A stretch of DNA of 64,000 bases, taken from positions 186,001 to 250,000 of the forward strand of contig NZ_VHIP01000003.1 in the NCBI RefSeq assembly GCF_006494365.1. Reading direction: 5' to 3'. How positions within the stretch are numbered: position 1 is the first letter of the stretch; each line of letters starts with the position of its first letter. The notes beneath the pieces were generated by a model that saw only the letters and a program-made list of their open reading frames with translations, was not told the DNA's origin and did no database searches. The translations under genes and the position numbers were made by a program. This stretch comes from Aestuariibacter sp. GS-14 (GTDB lineage Bacteria > Pseudomonadota > Gammaproteobacteria > Enterobacterales > Alteromonadaceae). Of this stretch, positions 25,859 through 36,797 are shown piece after piece.

Positions 25859-25900
25859 GGCAACTACTCGATTGAGTAAGCAAGCAGAGGGGTTGTGGTT

Positions 25901-26878
25901 CTATTTTTTTATAGCGGTGATCACCGCTCGAACCGGGGCGGGGTAGCCTTCAATGGTTTTGCTTCGATCATTAGGGTCTAAAAAGTCTGCCAGTGAATGA
26001 TTGGTCATCCACGAAGTGGCGCGCTGCTCTTCGATTGAGGTAACACTGACATCCACGGTTTGGCAGTCTACAAAACCTAAGCGGCTTAACCATACTTTTA
26101 ATGCGTCACAGCTGGGCAAAAACCACACATTACGCATTTGTGCGTAGCGCTCACCGGCCATCATTACGGTATTCTCATTACCTTCAACAACCAGCGTTTC
26201 CAGCACCAGTTGACCGCCGGGTTTTAACTGGTCTTTCAGTTGTTGCAAAAATTGAATGGGATCTTTGCGGTGGTACAACACGCCCATCGAAAAAACCGTA
26301 TCAAAGGCTTTGAGCGGTTGCATTTGTTCAATACCCAAAGGCAACAGGTGCACCGGCGCTTTGCCAATAAAGTGTTTTATAGCCATGAACTGAATGAGGA
26401 ACAACTGAGTAGGGTCGATACCATATACATTGGCAGCCCCTTCACCACGCATACGCCAGAGGTGATAACCACTGCCACAACCGACATCCAGTACCTGCTT
26501 ACCCGCCAGCGGCGCTATATGGGGTTTAACGCGATCCCACTTCCAGTCTGATCGCCATTCCGTATCAATATGAATGCCATGCAGATGAAACGGACCTTTT
26601 CGCCAAGGCATAAATTGCCGCAACAATCCTTCAATGAACTTTTGCTGATATTCTGTTATGGGCGGGTCTGTTTCTATTGTTACACTGTTAACTAAATCCA
26701 GGCTGGTGGCGTTTATAGCGGGTAGCTTTTCAACCAGCTTTTGCCATTTTTTAAACTCGCCGTGCAACGCATGGCTGTACCAGTCATCCAGTTGTTGTGG
26801 CAGGGTATTTAACCAGTGGGAAAGGGGGCCATCCAGCAAATCCCGGTAGGCGTCAGAAAACAAAGCCTGTGCACTCAT
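25901..26878 (-). CDS. cmoB: tRNA U34 carboxymethyltransferase CmoB
   Basis: About 325 residues. With CmoA it converts 5-hydroxyuridine at tRNA wobble position 34 to 5-oxyacetyluridine, using carboxy-SAM. The N-terminal CmoB-specific region ([32 protein letters not shown]) precedes a Rossmann methyltransferase domain with [27 protein letters not shown] and [13 protein letters not shown]. The C-terminal [15 protein letters not shown] matches the family. The start ATG 26878 has AAGGGG upstream; a TTG at 26884 is unlikely. It follows cmoA by about 10 bp in one operon. Confidence 0.94.
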   Translation of the reverse strand: MSAQALFSDAYRDLLDGPLSHWLNTLPQQLDDWYSHALHGEFKKWQKLVEKLPAINATSLDLVNSVTIETDPPITEYQQKFIEGLLRQFMPWRKGPFHLHGIHIDTEWRSDWKWDRVKPHIAPLAGKQVLDVGCGSGYHLWRMRGEGAANVYGIDPTQLFLIQFMAIKHFIGKAPVHLLPLGIEQMQPLKAFDTVFSMGVLYHRKDPIQFLQQLKDQLKPGGQLVLETLVVEGNENTVMMAGERYAQMRNVWFLPSCDALKVWLSRLGFVDCQTVDVSVTSIEEQRATSWMTNHSLADFLDPNDRSKTIEGYPAPVRAVITAIKK

Positions 26879-26888
26879 TAGCAACCCC

Positions 26889-27617
26889 TTATTTAATTGC
26901 CACCAGCGACATGAAATTGTAGCACTTGTACCACATCACCACGTCAGAAAACCCAATGTCACGTAAACGGCGTTCATGAGTACTGAAACTGTCGATAAGC
27001 ATTACATTTTCCAGTGCTGCCCGTTTTTGACTGATTTCTAACTCACTGTAACCATTTTTGCGTTTAAAATTCAGATGCAGATTGTTAATCAACGCATTGC
27101 CTGCCGATTGCTCGTGCTGCACTTTTTCCGACAACACAAATATGCCACCGGTATTGAGTCCGTCGTAGATATCTTTTATGACTGCGCTGCGTTCTTCTGG
27201 TGCAATAAACTGCAGGGTAAAATTCATGATCACCATAGACGCATAGTGAATTTGGGCTGTTTGAGCAAAGCCTTCGCAAACGTGAATTTTGTTAGGTAAA
27301 TTGAATGCTTCAACTACGCGTTGGCAGCGCTTTACCATCGCAGCGGAGCTGTCAATGGCCTGAATCTGACACTGATTTGGCGGGCAATGGCGTGCCACCG
27401 ATAATGAGGCTGCACCCAGTGAACAACCCAAATCATACACATTAGAGTGTGGCGTAACATAAGCCTCTGCAAGTTCGCCGATGGTTTCGATGATTGTTTG
27501 GTAGCCGGGAACCGAACGATTGATCATGTCCGGAAATACATCAGCTACAGCATCATCAAAACAAAAGTCGCCAACATGTTCACGAGGCGTTGCAAAAATA
27601 TTGTCTTTATTGGCCAC
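26889..27617 (-). CDS. cmoA: Carboxy-SAM synthase CmoA
   Basis: About 242 residues. It makes carboxy-S-adenosylmethionine from SAM and prephenate for CmoB. The family start is clear: [38 protein letters not shown], then [31 protein letters not shown] and [18 protein letters not shown] follow. GTG at 27617 with GGAG 5 nt upstream is the best start; a TTG at 27635 in the same frame is less likely. It is first in the cmoA-cmoB operon and divergent from the response regulator gene. Confidence 0.93.
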   Translation of the reverse strand: MANKDNIFATPREHVGDFCFDDAVADVFPDMINRSVPGYQTIIETIGELAEAYVTPHSNVYDLGCSLGAASLSVARHCPPNQCQIQAIDSSAAMVKRCQRVVEAFNLPNKIHVCEGFAQTAQIHYASMVIMNFTLQFIAPEERSAVIKDIYDGLNTGGIFVLSEKVQHEQSAGNALINNLHLNFKRKNGYSELEISQKRAALENVMLIDSFSTHERRLRDIGFSDVVMWYKCYNFMSLVAIK

Positions 27618-27784
27618 AATTTCTCCAATGCGCAAATAACGGGCGGCAATTTTACTCTGCCTTAGCGGAAATCCAAGTAAAAATAGAAAAAAAACACCAA
27701 CAATCCAATTCTTTACTTCAATAAGTTAATCTTTAGTATTACCCTATGCTGATATGCAGTTGGAAGCGATTGAGGCCTTTATAA

Positions 27785-28417
27785 ATGCGATTTGTTATAG
27801 CTGATGACCACCCCCTTTTCAGGGAGGCACTCACTGCGGCGCTTACTCCTTTGTTTGACGGATTATCGGTAATCGAAGCTGATTCAACAGATGCGTTGTT
27901 TGATGTGTTAAAACGCAATGATAACGTTGACTTGCTGTTGCTGGATTTGTCTATGCCAGGATCAAACTGGTTCGATACTCTGACAACCGCCAAAGAAAGA
28001 TTACCCGATTTACCCATAGTGATGGTTTCTGCCAATGATGACATTGATGTCATCTCTCAAGCCATGGCGCTGGGAGCATCAGGCTACATTCCTAAATCCA
28101 CGCCCACACGTTCAATTGCCGAAGCCATTGACATTGTGTTAGGTGGTGAACAATGGTTGCCAGCCAGTATTGCTGAGAGACTCACTGATCACAGCAGTAA
28201 CATGAGTGATATGCTTGAGCGCTTTAAAGAGCTGACCCCCAAGCAGTTACTGGTGTTGCGTTATGTGCGTTCTGGCATGATGAACAAGCAAATTGCACAC
28301 GAAATGAATGTAACCGAAGCAACGGTTAAAGCGCATATCAGTGCAGCCTTGAAGAAGCTGGATATTAATACCCGCACCCAGGCGGTGCTGCTAATGGACA
28401 AGCTCCAAATCAATTAA
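27785..28417 (+). CDS. NarL/FixJ-type response regulator
   Basis: A 210-residue two-domain regulator. The receiver domain (1-120) has the acidic pocket [13 protein letters not shown], phospho-acceptor Asp54 (LLLDLSMPG), and Lys104 (GYIPKST). The C-terminal LuxR helix-turn-helix (about 148-208) reads [20 protein letters not shown], then [17 protein letters not shown]. No histidine kinase gene is adjacent, so it is an orphan in this window. It has its own AT-rich leader (27650-27784) divergent from cmoA. The next gene begins 20 bp later and may be cotranscribed. Confidence 0.9.
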   Translation: MRFVIADDHPLFREALTAALTPLFDGLSVIEADSTDALFDVLKRNDNVDLLLLDLSMPGSNWFDTLTTAKERLPDLPIVMVSANDDIDVISQAMALGASGYIPKSTPTRSIAEAIDIVLGGEQWLPASIAERLTDHSSNMSDMLERFKELTPKQLLVLRYVRSGMMNKQIAHEMNVTEATVKAHISAALKKLDINTRTQAVLLMDKLQIN

Positions 28418-28436
28418 TACTTCTCATGAGGTGCCG

Positions 28437-29438
28437 ATGAACCCACGCATACCAAAAGTAGATCTTCATCGGCATCTGGATGGCAACATTCGCCCGGCTA
28501 CCATTTGGGAGTTGGCGCAAATACACCAGCTTTCACTTCCAGCATCCTCTGCTGAGGGGCTCATCCCATTTTGTCAGATTCAGGACAAAACCAGTGATTT
28601 ACTGGCGTTCCTGGCCAAGCTCGACTGCGGTGTATCGGTATTAGCCGATTATGATGCCTGTTATCGTATTGCATATGAAAACGTAGAAGACGCCAATCAA
28701 GAAGGACTCGACTACGTTGAGCTGCGCTTTTCACCGTATTACATGGCACAAACGCATCGGTTAACGGTTGCCCGTGTTGTGGAAGCCGTTGTTCAGGGAT
28801 GTAAAGATGGTGAGCGGGACTTTGGCGTTAAGGTGAATCTGATTGGGATACTAAGCCGAACGTTTGGTACCGATGCCTGTTCGCAAGAACTGGCAGGTTT
28901 GCTAGCGCATCAAGATAATATTACGGCATTAGATTTAGCCGGTGATGAACTGGGGTTTCCTGCGCCTTTGTTTGTATCGCACTTTAAGCAGGCCCGTGAT
29001 GCTGGTTGGCACATTACCGTGCATGCAGGTGAAGCTGACGGGCCACAAAGTATCTGGCATGCCATCGAATTGCTTGGCGCGCAGCGTATTGGGCACGGTG
29101 TTGCTGCGCAACAGGATCCACGGTTAATGCGTTATCTGGCAGAACACAATATTGGAATAGAAGCCTGCCCAACATCCAATTATCAAACTGCAACAGTAGA
29201 AGATACTGCAAATCATCCTTTAAAAGCGTTTCTGGATGCAGGTTTGGCCGTCACGTTAAACACCGATGATCCCGGTGTATCGGCTATCAATCTGGCTCAC
29301 GAATTTCATGTCGCAAAAACGGTAATTAAGTTATCGGATACCCAACTGGACTCGGTACAGCGCAATGCCGTTGAGCAAGCCTTTTTGACGGCAGCCGAAA
29401 AACAACAGCTTTTCCAAACAGCAGCCTTGCGCAGCTAA
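28437..29438 (+). CDS. add: Adenosine deaminase
   Basis: A 333-residue zinc-dependent TIM-barrel enzyme that converts adenosine to inosine. Metal and catalytic motifs are in order: [14 protein letters not shown] (two His ligands), [19 protein letters not shown] (His ligand and catalytic Glu region), [19 protein letters not shown] and [11 protein letters not shown] (Asp ligand). The adenine deaminase subfamily lacks some of these forms, so adenosine is the favoured substrate. ATG 28437, behind a GAGG, is preferred over GTG 28431. It lies 20 bp after the response regulator gene. Confidence 0.92.
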   Translation: MNPRIPKVDLHRHLDGNIRPATIWELAQIHQLSLPASSAEGLIPFCQIQDKTSDLLAFLAKLDCGVSVLADYDACYRIAYENVEDANQEGLDYVELRFSPYYMAQTHRLTVARVVEAVVQGCKDGERDFGVKVNLIGILSRTFGTDACSQELAGLLAHQDNITALDLAGDELGFPAPLFVSHFKQARDAGWHITVHAGEADGPQSIWHAIELLGAQRIGHGVAAQQDPRLMRYLAEHNIGIEACPTSNYQTATVEDTANHPLKAFLDAGLAVTLNTDDPGVSAINLAHEFHVAKTVIKLSDTQLDSVQRNAVEQAFLTAAEKQQLFQTAALRS

Positions 29439-29577
29439 CACTACCTGGTTGACCTGTCCTGCGTCTGCGTTACTGAATGCTGTAGATTAAGCCACAAAAG
29501 TGTATTGAACTCAGGTATATAACAGTTCAGACTTTGTAGCTTATTACTCCGTCAATTGTTTACACTGGCAGGTTGTT

Positions 29578-29925
29578 ATGTCTCCGCTGTTAATTTCTGT
29601 TGGGCTGCTTTTTTGCAGCAATATCTTTATGACCTTCGCGTGGTACGCGCATCTGAAAGAGCTTAATCAGAAACCCTGGATTATTGCGGCGCTGGTGAGT
29701 TGGGGAATTGCCTCTATAGAATACTTGTTTCAGGTACCGGCAAATCGCATTGGTTTTACGGTTATGTCGGTGGCACAGCTTAAAATACTTCAGGAAGTGA
29801 TCACGCTAACCGTTTTTGTCCCGTTTTCGGTGATGTACTTAAAGGAGCCGTTAAAGCTTGATTATTTATGGGCGGGTTTGTGTATGGTAGGGGCCGTTTA
29901 TTTTATGTTCAGATCAAAAATGTAA
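29578..29925 (+). CDS. DUF486 small membrane protein
   Basis: A 115-residue protein with four membrane helices. The DUF486 pattern is evident: LFCSNIFMTFAWYAHLK, then WGIASIEYLFQVPANRIGF, QLKILQEVITLTVFVPFSV and DYLWAGLCMVGAVYFMF. The fold resembles half of a drug/metabolite transporter and it may work as a dimer; the substrate is unknown. It has its own short transcription unit ending in a strong terminator shared with fadE. Confidence 0.85.
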   Translation: MSPLLISVGLLFCSNIFMTFAWYAHLKELNQKPWIIAALVSWGIASIEYLFQVPANRIGFTVMSVAQLKILQEVITLTVFVPFSVMYLKEPLKLDYLWAGLCMVGAVYFMFRSKM

Positions 29926-29938
29926 TAGTGTAAAAAAG

Positions 29939-29964
29939 AAAAGGAAGCCAATTGGCTTCCTTTT
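29939..29964. terminator. Bidirectional terminator between DUF486 gene and fadE
   Basis: A perfect 11-bp stem AAAAGGAAGCC / GGCTTCCTTTT with loop AATT sits between two convergent genes. A and T tracts at its two ends serve both directions. Confidence 0.9.
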
Positions 29965-29988
29965 GCAACGGTTAATATCAACGCTATA

Positions 29989-32412
29989 TTAGCGAATAGC
30001 TGCAACCAGTTCTTCGTGCGCGAAGTCATCTACTGCGATGATTTTCGCTCTGCCAGCCTCTGTACGACGCAGCAAATCAGCTTCTTCATCGGTAATGAGT
30101 TTTTTCTCAATAGCAATATCAGCCAGTTTGTCCAGTTGGGTAAACTGACGCTTTTCTCCCAGTGCTTTACAAACCTTGTCGAACACGGGTTCAGCCGCAA
30201 TCACATCATCCAGCGTTTGCTCCAGCTCACCGGGTAAGCTACCTGGTTCGCGGGTTAAATACTGGCCATCACCCAGACGGCTTCGCGCTGTTCCGGGTGT
30301 TTGCAATAGCTGTGCGATTTGGTGTTCCGTTTCATCACTGGGTTTGCTTACGCGGTGTCCAAATGGAATTAATTTCCACTTAAGTACCTTGCCCAGCCAG
30401 CCAATCGGGAAGTTATCCAGGAAGTCCATTAAGGCGGTTTCCAGTTGATAAATGCAATCTTGCATAGCCCAGTGCATTAAGGGCAGATCTTCGTGTTGAC
30501 GACCTTCTTCGTCGAAGCGTTTTAATGTTGCGCTTGCCAGGTAAATGTAGCTCAACAAATCGCCTAAGCGCGCAGATAAACGCTCGCGACGTTTAAGTGA
30601 GCCGCCCAGAATACCCATCGATACGTCGGTAAGTAGCGCCAGGTTGGCACTGTAACCTTGTAGCAATTGATAATATCGCGCAGTGCTGTCTTTGAATGGT
30701 GAGCTGTGCAGATATCCGTGGGTGAGTGTAAACCACGAACTGCGCACCGCATTGGCAAGGGCAAAGCCAATGTGGCCAAATACGGCTTTATCGAACGCCT
30801 GAATCGCTTCGTCATTATCGTCAATTGCTGCGGCTTTGATTTCTTCCAGAACATAAGGATGGCAGCGCATAGCGCCCTGACCAAAAATCATCATGTTGCG
30901 GGTAAGAATGTTTGCGCCTTCCACAGTAATCGAAATGGGCATGCCCTGATAACCACGTCCCAGGTAGTTGTTTGGCCCCAGCATAATGCCTTTACCACCA
31001 TGCACGTCCATCGCATCGTTTACCACGATACGTGAGCGCTCAGTGAGGTGGTATTTACAAATGGCAGAGATCACGGAGGGCTTTTCACCCAGGTCTACAC
31101 CTACCGTAGACAAACGCGTTACGGCGTCCATCATGTAAGCATTGCCACCGATACGGGCAAGCATTTCTTCCACGCCCTCCATGTGTCCGATAGGAATTTT
31201 AAACTGACGACGAATGCGAGCATAGGCACCGGTAGACATGGCACAGGCTTTTGCACCGCCCGCTGAAGTAGAGGGCAGGGTGATACAACGGCCAACCGAC
31301 AAACATTCCATCAGCATGCGCCAGCCTTTACCGGCCATGTCAGCGCCACCAATAATGAAATCAAGTGGAACGAAAATATCCTTTCCGCGTACCGGACCGT
31401 TTTGGAATGGCGTATTTAACGGGAAGTGGCGACGGCCTATGTCCAGCCCTTTAGTGTCATGTGGAATGAGCGCACAGGTAATACCTAAATCGGTTTTGTT
31501 ACCTAACAATTGGTCTGGGTCATACAGTTTAAACGCCAGGCCCACTACAGTAGCAACCGGTGCCAGGGTGATATAGCGTTTGTCAAAGGTAAGACGCATA
31601 CCCAGCACTTCTTCACCTTCCCATTCGCCTTTACACACAATGCCCTGATCGGGAATGGCACCCGCATCGGAACCCGCTTCCGGGCTGGTTAATGCAAAGC
31701 AGGGGATTTCGTCACCCTTTGCCAGTCGCGGCAAATAATGGTCTTTTTGAGCCTGGGTACCATAATGCTGGAGCAATTCCCCCGGGCCTAACGAATTAGG
31801 CACGCCTACTGTGCTCGAGAGCACCGCACTGGTGCCCGCCAGTTTGGCTATTACGCGGGATTGGGCATAGGCAGAAAAATCAAGACCGCCGTATTCCTTT
31901 TTAATGATCATGGCAAAGAACTTATGTTCTTTCAGGTAGGCCCATACTTCAGGGGGCAGATCGGCATCTTTATGGTTTACCTGCCACTCGTCAATCATAC
32001 TGCACACGCGATCAACCGGACCATCCAGGAAAGCCTGTTCTTCGGCGGTTAAGCGCCCTTTAGGAATAGCATGAAGGGTATGCCAGTTTGGACGGCCAGA
32101 GAAAATTTCTCCATCCCACCATACGGTACCTGCATCAATGGCTTCCTGTTCAGTGGATGACATTTCAGGCATTACTTTGCGATAAAATGCCAGCATGGGT
32201 GTAGTGAGATAAGGAATACGTACCGAAGGCACTACAAAGGGGACTGCAAGTAATGCAAAGAACACCCAGCTGAAAAAGCCCAGGCTGCCAAACAGCGTTG
32301 CAATAATTAGCGCAGCCGCGCCGATTGCTACGGTGTTAGTTAAGGTAAATCGTTTATAGGCACACACTGCGAGTGCGACCAACACGATAATGATCCACAC
32401 TAAATCAGACAT
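29989..32412 (-). CDS. fadE: Acyl-CoA dehydrogenase FadE
   Basis: An 807-residue FAD enzyme that catalyses the first oxidation of fatty-acyl-CoA in beta-oxidation. Two N-terminal membrane helices ([17 protein letters not shown] and [17 protein letters not shown]) are typical of FadE. The ACAD core contains [20 protein letters not shown] and HVGGKG-like [20 protein letters not shown]. The C-terminal extension after residue 550 is specific to the FadE group. Length agrees with E. coli FadE (about 814). A FadR-like operator lies 23 bp upstream of its start, so fatty-acid-dependent control is likely. Confidence 0.94.
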   Translation of the reverse strand: MSDLVWIIIVLVALAVCAYKRFTLTNTVAIGAAALIIATLFGSLGFFSWVFFALLAVPFVVPSVRIPYLTTPMLAFYRKVMPEMSSTEQEAIDAGTVWWDGEIFSGRPNWHTLHAIPKGRLTAEEQAFLDGPVDRVCSMIDEWQVNHKDADLPPEVWAYLKEHKFFAMIIKKEYGGLDFSAYAQSRVIAKLAGTSAVLSSTVGVPNSLGPGELLQHYGTQAQKDHYLPRLAKGDEIPCFALTSPEAGSDAGAIPDQGIVCKGEWEGEEVLGMRLTFDKRYITLAPVATVVGLAFKLYDPDQLLGNKTDLGITCALIPHDTKGLDIGRRHFPLNTPFQNGPVRGKDIFVPLDFIIGGADMAGKGWRMLMECLSVGRCITLPSTSAGGAKACAMSTGAYARIRRQFKIPIGHMEGVEEMLARIGGNAYMMDAVTRLSTVGVDLGEKPSVISAICKYHLTERSRIVVNDAMDVHGGKGIMLGPNNYLGRGYQGMPISITVEGANILTRNMMIFGQGAMRCHPYVLEEIKAAAIDDNDEAIQAFDKAVFGHIGFALANAVRSSWFTLTHGYLHSSPFKDSTARYYQLLQGYSANLALLTDVSMGILGGSLKRRERLSARLGDLLSYIYLASATLKRFDEEGRQHEDLPLMHWAMQDCIYQLETALMDFLDNFPIGWLGKVLKWKLIPFGHRVSKPSDETEHQIAQLLQTPGTARSRLGDGQYLTREPGSLPGELEQTLDDVIAAEPVFDKVCKALGEKRQFTQLDKLADIAIEKKLITDEEADLLRRTEAGRAKIIAVDDFAHEELVAAIR

Positions 32413-32434
32413 TTTTACTCCTCATAATCTACTG

Positions 32435-32451
32435 TTGAGGTCTGACCAGAA
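32435..32451 (-). promoter_or_regulatory. Candidate FadR operator before fadE
   Basis: The minus strand reads TTCTGGTCAGACCTCAA. Its core CTGGTCnGACCT is very close to the E. coli FadR sites before fadL and fadB. It lies 23-39 bp upstream of the fadE start codon, where binding would block transcription until long-chain acyl-CoA appears. FadR itself is not encoded in the window. Confidence 0.6.
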
Positions 32452-32580
32452 TACGTTAAAACTATCTCTGCATAGCCGAAAAATCAAGTAAAAACGGTGT
32501 TAAATCCGTGTAATAAACGAAGTTCGCTTAGAGGTAGTTAATTGAAGGGAAATACAATTGGAAAGATAATAGTTAAAAGC

Positions 32581-32608
32581 CAATTGCGCGGCTGAAGCCG
32601 CGCAATTG
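32581..32608 (-). terminator. Terminator after the DUF3108 gene
   Basis: A near-perfect palindrome CAATTGCGCGGC / GCCGCGCAATTG (12-bp stem, TGAA loop) is followed on the minus strand by GGCTTTTAA. It closes the purM-purN-DUF3108 operon. Confidence 0.85.
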
Positions 32609-32621
32609 AGTCAAATTCTGT

Positions 32622-33383
32622 TTACATGGGAGCGTAGGCTTTTAAGCGCAAATCACCTTGCTCTTCACCGTCTTTAAACTGCTGTAACCTTACCATCTGA
32701 TAATTTAGTTCTGGCGCAAACCAAGCGTAAGTTACCCGCGAACCAGAGTCGCGTTCTATTTCAACTTTAATCGCTTCGATGTCGCCATAGGGCAAGGTTA
32801 ATTTTTCAACCCCATGAACCTGCATGCCATAGTGTTTTTGCTGACCGCGATAGTTAATAAACTGGTAATCCAGTTCTTTTACACCCTGTGCCAGTCTTAC
32901 TGTCAGGTCGAGTCGGTAAAGCTGGTTATCCAATTCGTTTTGCCAGGGTAACTGCATTTGTTCGCCATCATTGTCGATATCAATAAAGGCGGGTGGTCCT
33001 GCATGAAATGTGACTTTTAGTGCTTTATCTGAACCCGTGCCGGTGCGGGAATAATTGTATTCCTGCGGCGTAATAGTATCGCCGTCGACTCTAAAAATAG
33101 AGTGTTCAAAACGTTTGTCTGTGAGGAAGAACTTGGATAATTTTGATTGATAAGTCAGTGAATACAGCCCAGGTGATAACGCTTCTAATGAAACTTTTGC
33201 CGAGCCCAGATTGTCGTCCCATTTATAAGCGTAGTATACAGCTTCAAAAGGTTGTAGTTGGACTTCGGCGATATGAGTTGATTTGGTGGACGCTAAGCCT
33301 GTTGAAGAAAACAGGCCGAGCAGAGATATGCAAATAACACGCTTAATCGTTAGCGTAACCGCCTTCTGGAAGAAGATTCCCAT
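32622..33383 (-). CDS. DUF3108 exported protein
   Basis: A 253-residue protein with an export signal (RVICISLLGLFSSTGLAST) and a beta-rich DUF3108 domain: FEAVYYAYKWDDNLGSAKVS, YNYSRTGTGSDKALKV, then VEKLTLPYGDIEAIKVEIER and YAWFAPELNYQMVRLQQF. Members are predicted periplasmic proteins of lipocalin-like or barrel-like fold without known substrate. The gene overlaps the end of purN by 41 bp, and this purMN-DUF3108 arrangement is common in marine gammaproteobacteria. The start ATG 33383 lacks a good ribosome site, which suggests translation coupled to purN. Confidence 0.82.
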   Translation of the reverse strand: MGIFFQKAVTLTIKRVICISLLGLFSSTGLASTKSTHIAEVQLQPFEAVYYAYKWDDNLGSAKVSLEALSPGLYSLTYQSKLSKFFLTDKRFEHSIFRVDGDTITPQEYNYSRTGTGSDKALKVTFHAGPPAFIDIDNDGEQMQLPWQNELDNQLYRLDLTVRLAQGVKELDYQFINYRGQQKHYGMQVHGVEKLTLPYGDIEAIKVEIERDSGSRVTYAWFAPELNYQMVRLQQFKDGEEQGDLRLKAYAPM

Positions 33384-33999
33384 CTAATACTGCCTTATTA
33401 TTATTCATTGATAACCGGCCACTGCAAAACCAGTGTACCACCAATGGGTAAATATGGCGTTCCTGTTCCTGCACCCGCTGAGCCAGTGTACCAGCATCAT
33501 CGTCGCTAAACACCGGCACTTTACATTGAATGATGACCGGGCCGCCGTCAAGTTCTGGTGTTACAAAGTGAACGCTTAATCCGTGCTCCTCGTCGCCATT
33601 GTCGATGGCGCGTTGGTGCGTATTTAACCCTTTGTACTTAGGCAACAAGGATGGATGAATGTTCAATAATTTACCCAGATAATGATCAACAAAATCAGCG
33701 GTAAGGATTCGCATAAAACCTGCTAGCACTACGCAGTCGGGTGCATAGCTGTCGAGCGTTTGCATCAGTGCAGCGTCGTAACTTTCGCGATCATCAAAGG
33801 TTTTGTGGTCCAGGCAAACCGCAGGGATCCCTGCGGTTTCTGCACGTTCTAAACCATAGGCGTCTGGACGGTTTGATATCACACAGGCAATCTTGCCGTG
33901 AATTTTACCCGCCGCAACAGCATCAATTATGGCCTGAAGGTTTGACCCGTTTCCGGAGATTAATACACAAATATTAGGCACTGCACTGGACATCGGCAT
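33343..33999 (-). CDS. purN: Phosphoribosylglycinamide formyltransferase
   Basis: A 218-residue enzyme of purine synthesis that transfers a formyl group from 10-formyl-THF to GAR. Motifs: ICVLISGNGSNLQAIIDA, CVISNRPDAYGLERA, VVLAGFMRILT, and the catalytic LLNIHPSLLPKYKGLNTH with Asn, His and the later SVHFVTPELDGGPVI Asp. The start codon overlaps the purM stop (TAATG), so the two are coupled. Order purM-purN is conserved in gammaproteobacteria. Confidence 0.95.
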   Translation of the reverse strand: MPMSSAVPNICVLISGNGSNLQAIIDAVAAGKIHGKIACVISNRPDAYGLERAETAGIPAVCLDHKTFDDRESYDAALMQTLDSYAPDCVVLAGFMRILTADFVDHYLGKLLNIHPSLLPKYKGLNTHQRAIDNGDEEHGLSVHFVTPELDGGPVIIQCKVPVFSDDDAGTLAQRVQEQERHIYPLVVHWFCSGRLSMNNNKAVLDGNLLPEGGYAND

Positions 34000-35045
34000 T
34001 ACTCGGTAATTTCTACTTGTGCATCACCATCTAATTCAGCAATGCTACCAATCAACCAGGCGTTTTCACCGGCTTGCGTTAAAATAGACAGAGCTGAATC
34101 AACATCGGCTTTATCAATTACAATAATCAAACCTACACCACAGTTAAATGTGCGGTACATTTCGCGGGTTTTTACATTGCCGTTAGTTTGTAGCCATTTG
34201 AATACTGCTGGCCATTCCCAGCTTTTTCCGTCGATTACGGCTTTCGCATTTTCAGGCAGTACACGAGGAATGTTTTCCCAGAAACCGCCACCGGTAATGT
34301 GAGAAATAGCCGACACTTTTACTGTTTCCAGCAACTTGAGAACGGATTTAACGTAGATTTTTGTGGGTTCTAGCAAATGGTCGATAATTGGCTTACCTTC
34401 CAATGGTTGTGTTACATCGGCACCACTTACTTCAATAATTTTACGAACAAGAGAATAGCCGTTTGAGTGCGGACCCGATGAACCCAGCGCAATGATTTTT
34501 TGGCCAGCAGTAACATTGGCTCCATCAATAACCTCAGAGGCTTCTACCACGCCTACACAGAAGCCAGCGATATCGTAGTCGTCACCATGGTACATGCCGG
34601 GCATTTCAGCAGTTTCGCCACCAATAAGTGCACAACCTGCCTGCTCACAGCCAGCACCAATTCCCGATACTACGTCGGCCGCGGTGTCTACATTGAGTTT
34701 ACCTGTGGCGTAATAGTCCAGGAAGAATAGGGGTTCAGCACCCTGAACTATCAGGTCGTTCACGCACATGGCAACTAAATCAATACCCACGCTATCGTGA
34801 CGCGCATAGTCCATGGCTAAACGCAGCTTTGTACCCACGCCATCGGTGCCTGAAACCAACAACGGTTGTTTGTATTTTTCCGGCAGCGCACACAGTGCGC
34901 CAAAGCCACCCAGACCTCCACGTACTTCTGGTCGGTTAGTGCGTTTGGTTACCGATTTAATACGTTCTACTAATTGATTGCCAGCATCGATGTCGACGCC
35001 TGCATCTTTATAACTTAACGAGGTATTTTTGTCAGTCACGGGCAA
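33999..35045 (-). CDS. purM: Phosphoribosylformylglycinamidine cyclo-ligase
   Basis: A 348-residue ATP-dependent enzyme that closes the imidazole ring to make AIR. The N-terminal [20 protein letters not shown] and [11 protein letters not shown] are diagnostic. The [33 protein letters not shown] and [16 protein letters not shown] segments carry the ATP and substrate contacts. It is the first gene of purM-purN-DUF3108. I could not find a clear PurR-type box in the upstream region. Confidence 0.95.
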   Translation of the reverse strand: MPVTDKNTSLSYKDAGVDIDAGNQLVERIKSVTKRTNRPEVRGGLGGFGALCALPEKYKQPLLVSGTDGVGTKLRLAMDYARHDSVGIDLVAMCVNDLIVQGAEPLFFLDYYATGKLNVDTAADVVSGIGAGCEQAGCALIGGETAEMPGMYHGDDYDIAGFCVGVVEASEVIDGANVTAGQKIIALGSSGPHSNGYSLVRKIIEVSGADVTQPLEGKPIIDHLLEPTKIYVKSVLKLLETVKVSAISHITGGGFWENIPRVLPENAKAVIDGKSWEWPAVFKWLQTNGNVKTREMYRTFNCGVGLIIVIDKADVDSALSILTQAGENAWLIGSIAELDGDAQVEITE

Positions 35046-35474
35046 GCCTTTTTAGGTGGACGGGTTTGAATGCGCGGATTCTACCAGTATCCGTCTCTAA
35101 GTCCAATGCGTAATCCCTCAAGTTAAGCAGGAAATGTGTATTATTCCCAACAGGGGACAAGAGGTACCGCCAGCGGATATTGGTCGTCAATATTGACCTT
35201 TGGGGTTGAGCGGTTGTTTTCTGTACAGATGCATCGGGATAGATCAGCACAATGCTCATTTTTGTGGTGAAAATCAGATTTAAATAGCTCACAATACAAA
35301 AATTATCACCACTGTATTGACCAGTTGGTACCAGAAGTGATTTGCAAATAGTCAGTGAATGTAAAAAGGTCGAAAGTTGAGTAAAGCGATTGCTGTTCAC
35401 TACTCGAAGTCACTCACTTCCGAACAGATGTTGCTGTTCAGGGATAGGGAGAAAGCGTTCTGCTTAAGTGGTTT
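35046..35474. other. Divergent intergenic region purM / DUF2066
   Basis: A 429-bp spacer that must hold the promoters of both flanking operons. I see no clear operator. A small inverted repeat GAACAG-ATGTTG-CTGTTC lies at 35422-35439, and the sequence TGCTGTTCA occurs twice (35391 and 35432). Reading frames on the minus strand here look non-coding. Confidence 0.4.
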
Positions 35475-36794
35475 ATGATTGCTAAAACAAAGTTATGTTG
35501 TGCTGTTCTGATAATGGGCAGCATGTTGATCCAGATACTATTGCCTGTACAGGCGAGTTCAACAATTAACATCCAATCTGCAAAAGTGGCAGTAGATGAT
35601 CGCAATAGTCGTACGCAGCGCGCAGCTACCCGTCAGGCACTCACGCAATTATTGATCAAATTTACCGGGCAGGGTGATATCAGTAGTTATCAGGCACTGA
35701 AAACAATCAGTGAAGATGCCAATCGGTACTTAAGAGCTTACCGCTATACGGAGGAAAACGGTCAGCTATACTTTGTTGCCGAATTCGACCGCCAACAATT
35801 AGAAACGGTACTAAAACGCGAGCGACTGCCCATTTGGGGAGATCGTCGCCCTGATGCCTTGTTGTGGCTGGCGACAGAAAATGACAAAGGCGAGCGGCGT
35901 ATCACTGGCGATGGACAGGTAAACGAGTTTGCTATTACCGCTCGGCGTGAAGCTGAAGTGCGAGGGGTACCGTTAACGTTTCCACTGATGGATTTAGACG
36001 ACGCTGCGCGTATTAACGCCTTTGACGTTTGGGGGTTATTTCCTCGTCAGCTTAATCTGGCATCCGCACGATACAACGTGGATTTTGTATTAGGTGCCCG
36101 CATTTATCGCAATCGTACACGGGACTTCGTGTTACCGGGTACAGATTACGCTACCAATACGAGCGGATTAGAGCCTGAGACATCGGCAGTAACACAATCA
36201 GACTTCATTGAGCCGCGGTTGGAGCAACCCCTGCAACAGGCGGAAAGCGTACAAGAAGCGTTGCTGGCATTGCCGGAAGGTCACATCACTCCAGTTGCAC
36301 TCGACGACGGCCCGTTGTTTACCCAGGAAGAGTTTTCAACCCTGGCAGCCAGAGCAAAGAAAGGCCGTTATTCATTGGATTTTTTCTACGTTCCTTTTAA
36401 CGGCGCTTCCTCGGAGGTTGTTCACGGTACACTGATTGGCGACGAGCCTAATGAGTTAATAACACAACTAATCAACCGTTATGCCGATCATTTGGGCCAG
36501 ACTTACGCTATTTTGCCTGGCGATGCCAATAGCGAACAGCGTATAGAATTGTCTGTGGGTAATTTGCATGATTTACGTGGTTATGTTGCCGTTCAACAAT
36601 ATCTAGAAGCGTTAAGTGTTACCGAAAGCGTTACCTTAGTACGCCAACAAGGTACAGTAAGTACATTTAGCTTACATCTGCTTGGCAGCGAGAAAGATTT
36701 GCGCGCGGTGTTGAGTCTCGATAACCGTTTACAGCCACTTAGAGATGCGTTTGGTCAGCCTCTGGAAGGCATGCATTATTTCTGGAGTCAGTGA
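35475..36794 (+). CDS. DUF2066 exported protein
   Basis: A 439-residue protein with a signal sequence (VLIMGSMLIQILLPVQAS). The DUF2066 region follows: VAVDDRNSRTQRAATRQALT, QLLIKFTGQGDI, then YRYTEENGQLYFVAEFDRQQ, LPIWGDRRPDALLWLA and an ARYNVDFVLGARIYR segment. A C-terminal repeat-like region ends with LGSEKDLRAVLSLDNRLQPL. The function is unknown. Its place immediately before hda, 3 bp away, is a conserved arrangement in Alteromonadales and Shewanella as I recall it. Confidence 0.8.
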   Translation: MIAKTKLCCAVLIMGSMLIQILLPVQASSTINIQSAKVAVDDRNSRTQRAATRQALTQLLIKFTGQGDISSYQALKTISEDANRYLRAYRYTEENGQLYFVAEFDRQQLETVLKRERLPIWGDRRPDALLWLATENDKGERRITGDGQVNEFAITARREAEVRGVPLTFPLMDLDDAARINAFDVWGLFPRQLNLASARYNVDFVLGARIYRNRTRDFVLPGTDYATNTSGLEPETSAVTQSDFIEPRLEQPLQQAESVQEALLALPEGHITPVALDDGPLFTQEEFSTLAARAKKGRYSLDFFYVPFNGASSEVVHGTLIGDEPNELITQLINRYADHLGQTYAILPGDANSEQRIELSVGNLHDLRGYVAVQQYLEALSVTESVTLVRQQGTVSTFSLHLLGSEKDLRAVLSLDNRLQPLRDAFGQPLEGMHYFWSQ

Positions 36795-36797
36795 TTT

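Larger units (their letters stand above)
25311..25900. other. 590-bp region between the glucosylglycerate operon and cmoB
   Basis: An AT-rich spacer between a divergent operon start (left) and the cmoB 3' end (right). It should hold the operon promoter, but I cannot place -35/-10 boxes with confidence. A 48-residue frame (25588-25734) and the cmoB terminator (25836-25858) are the only features I see. Confidence 0.5.

Noticed and set aside
35032..35400. A 122-codon minus-strand frame upstream of purM
   Set aside because: It overlaps the purM start, has low-quality composition and no ribosome site; treated as leader sequence.
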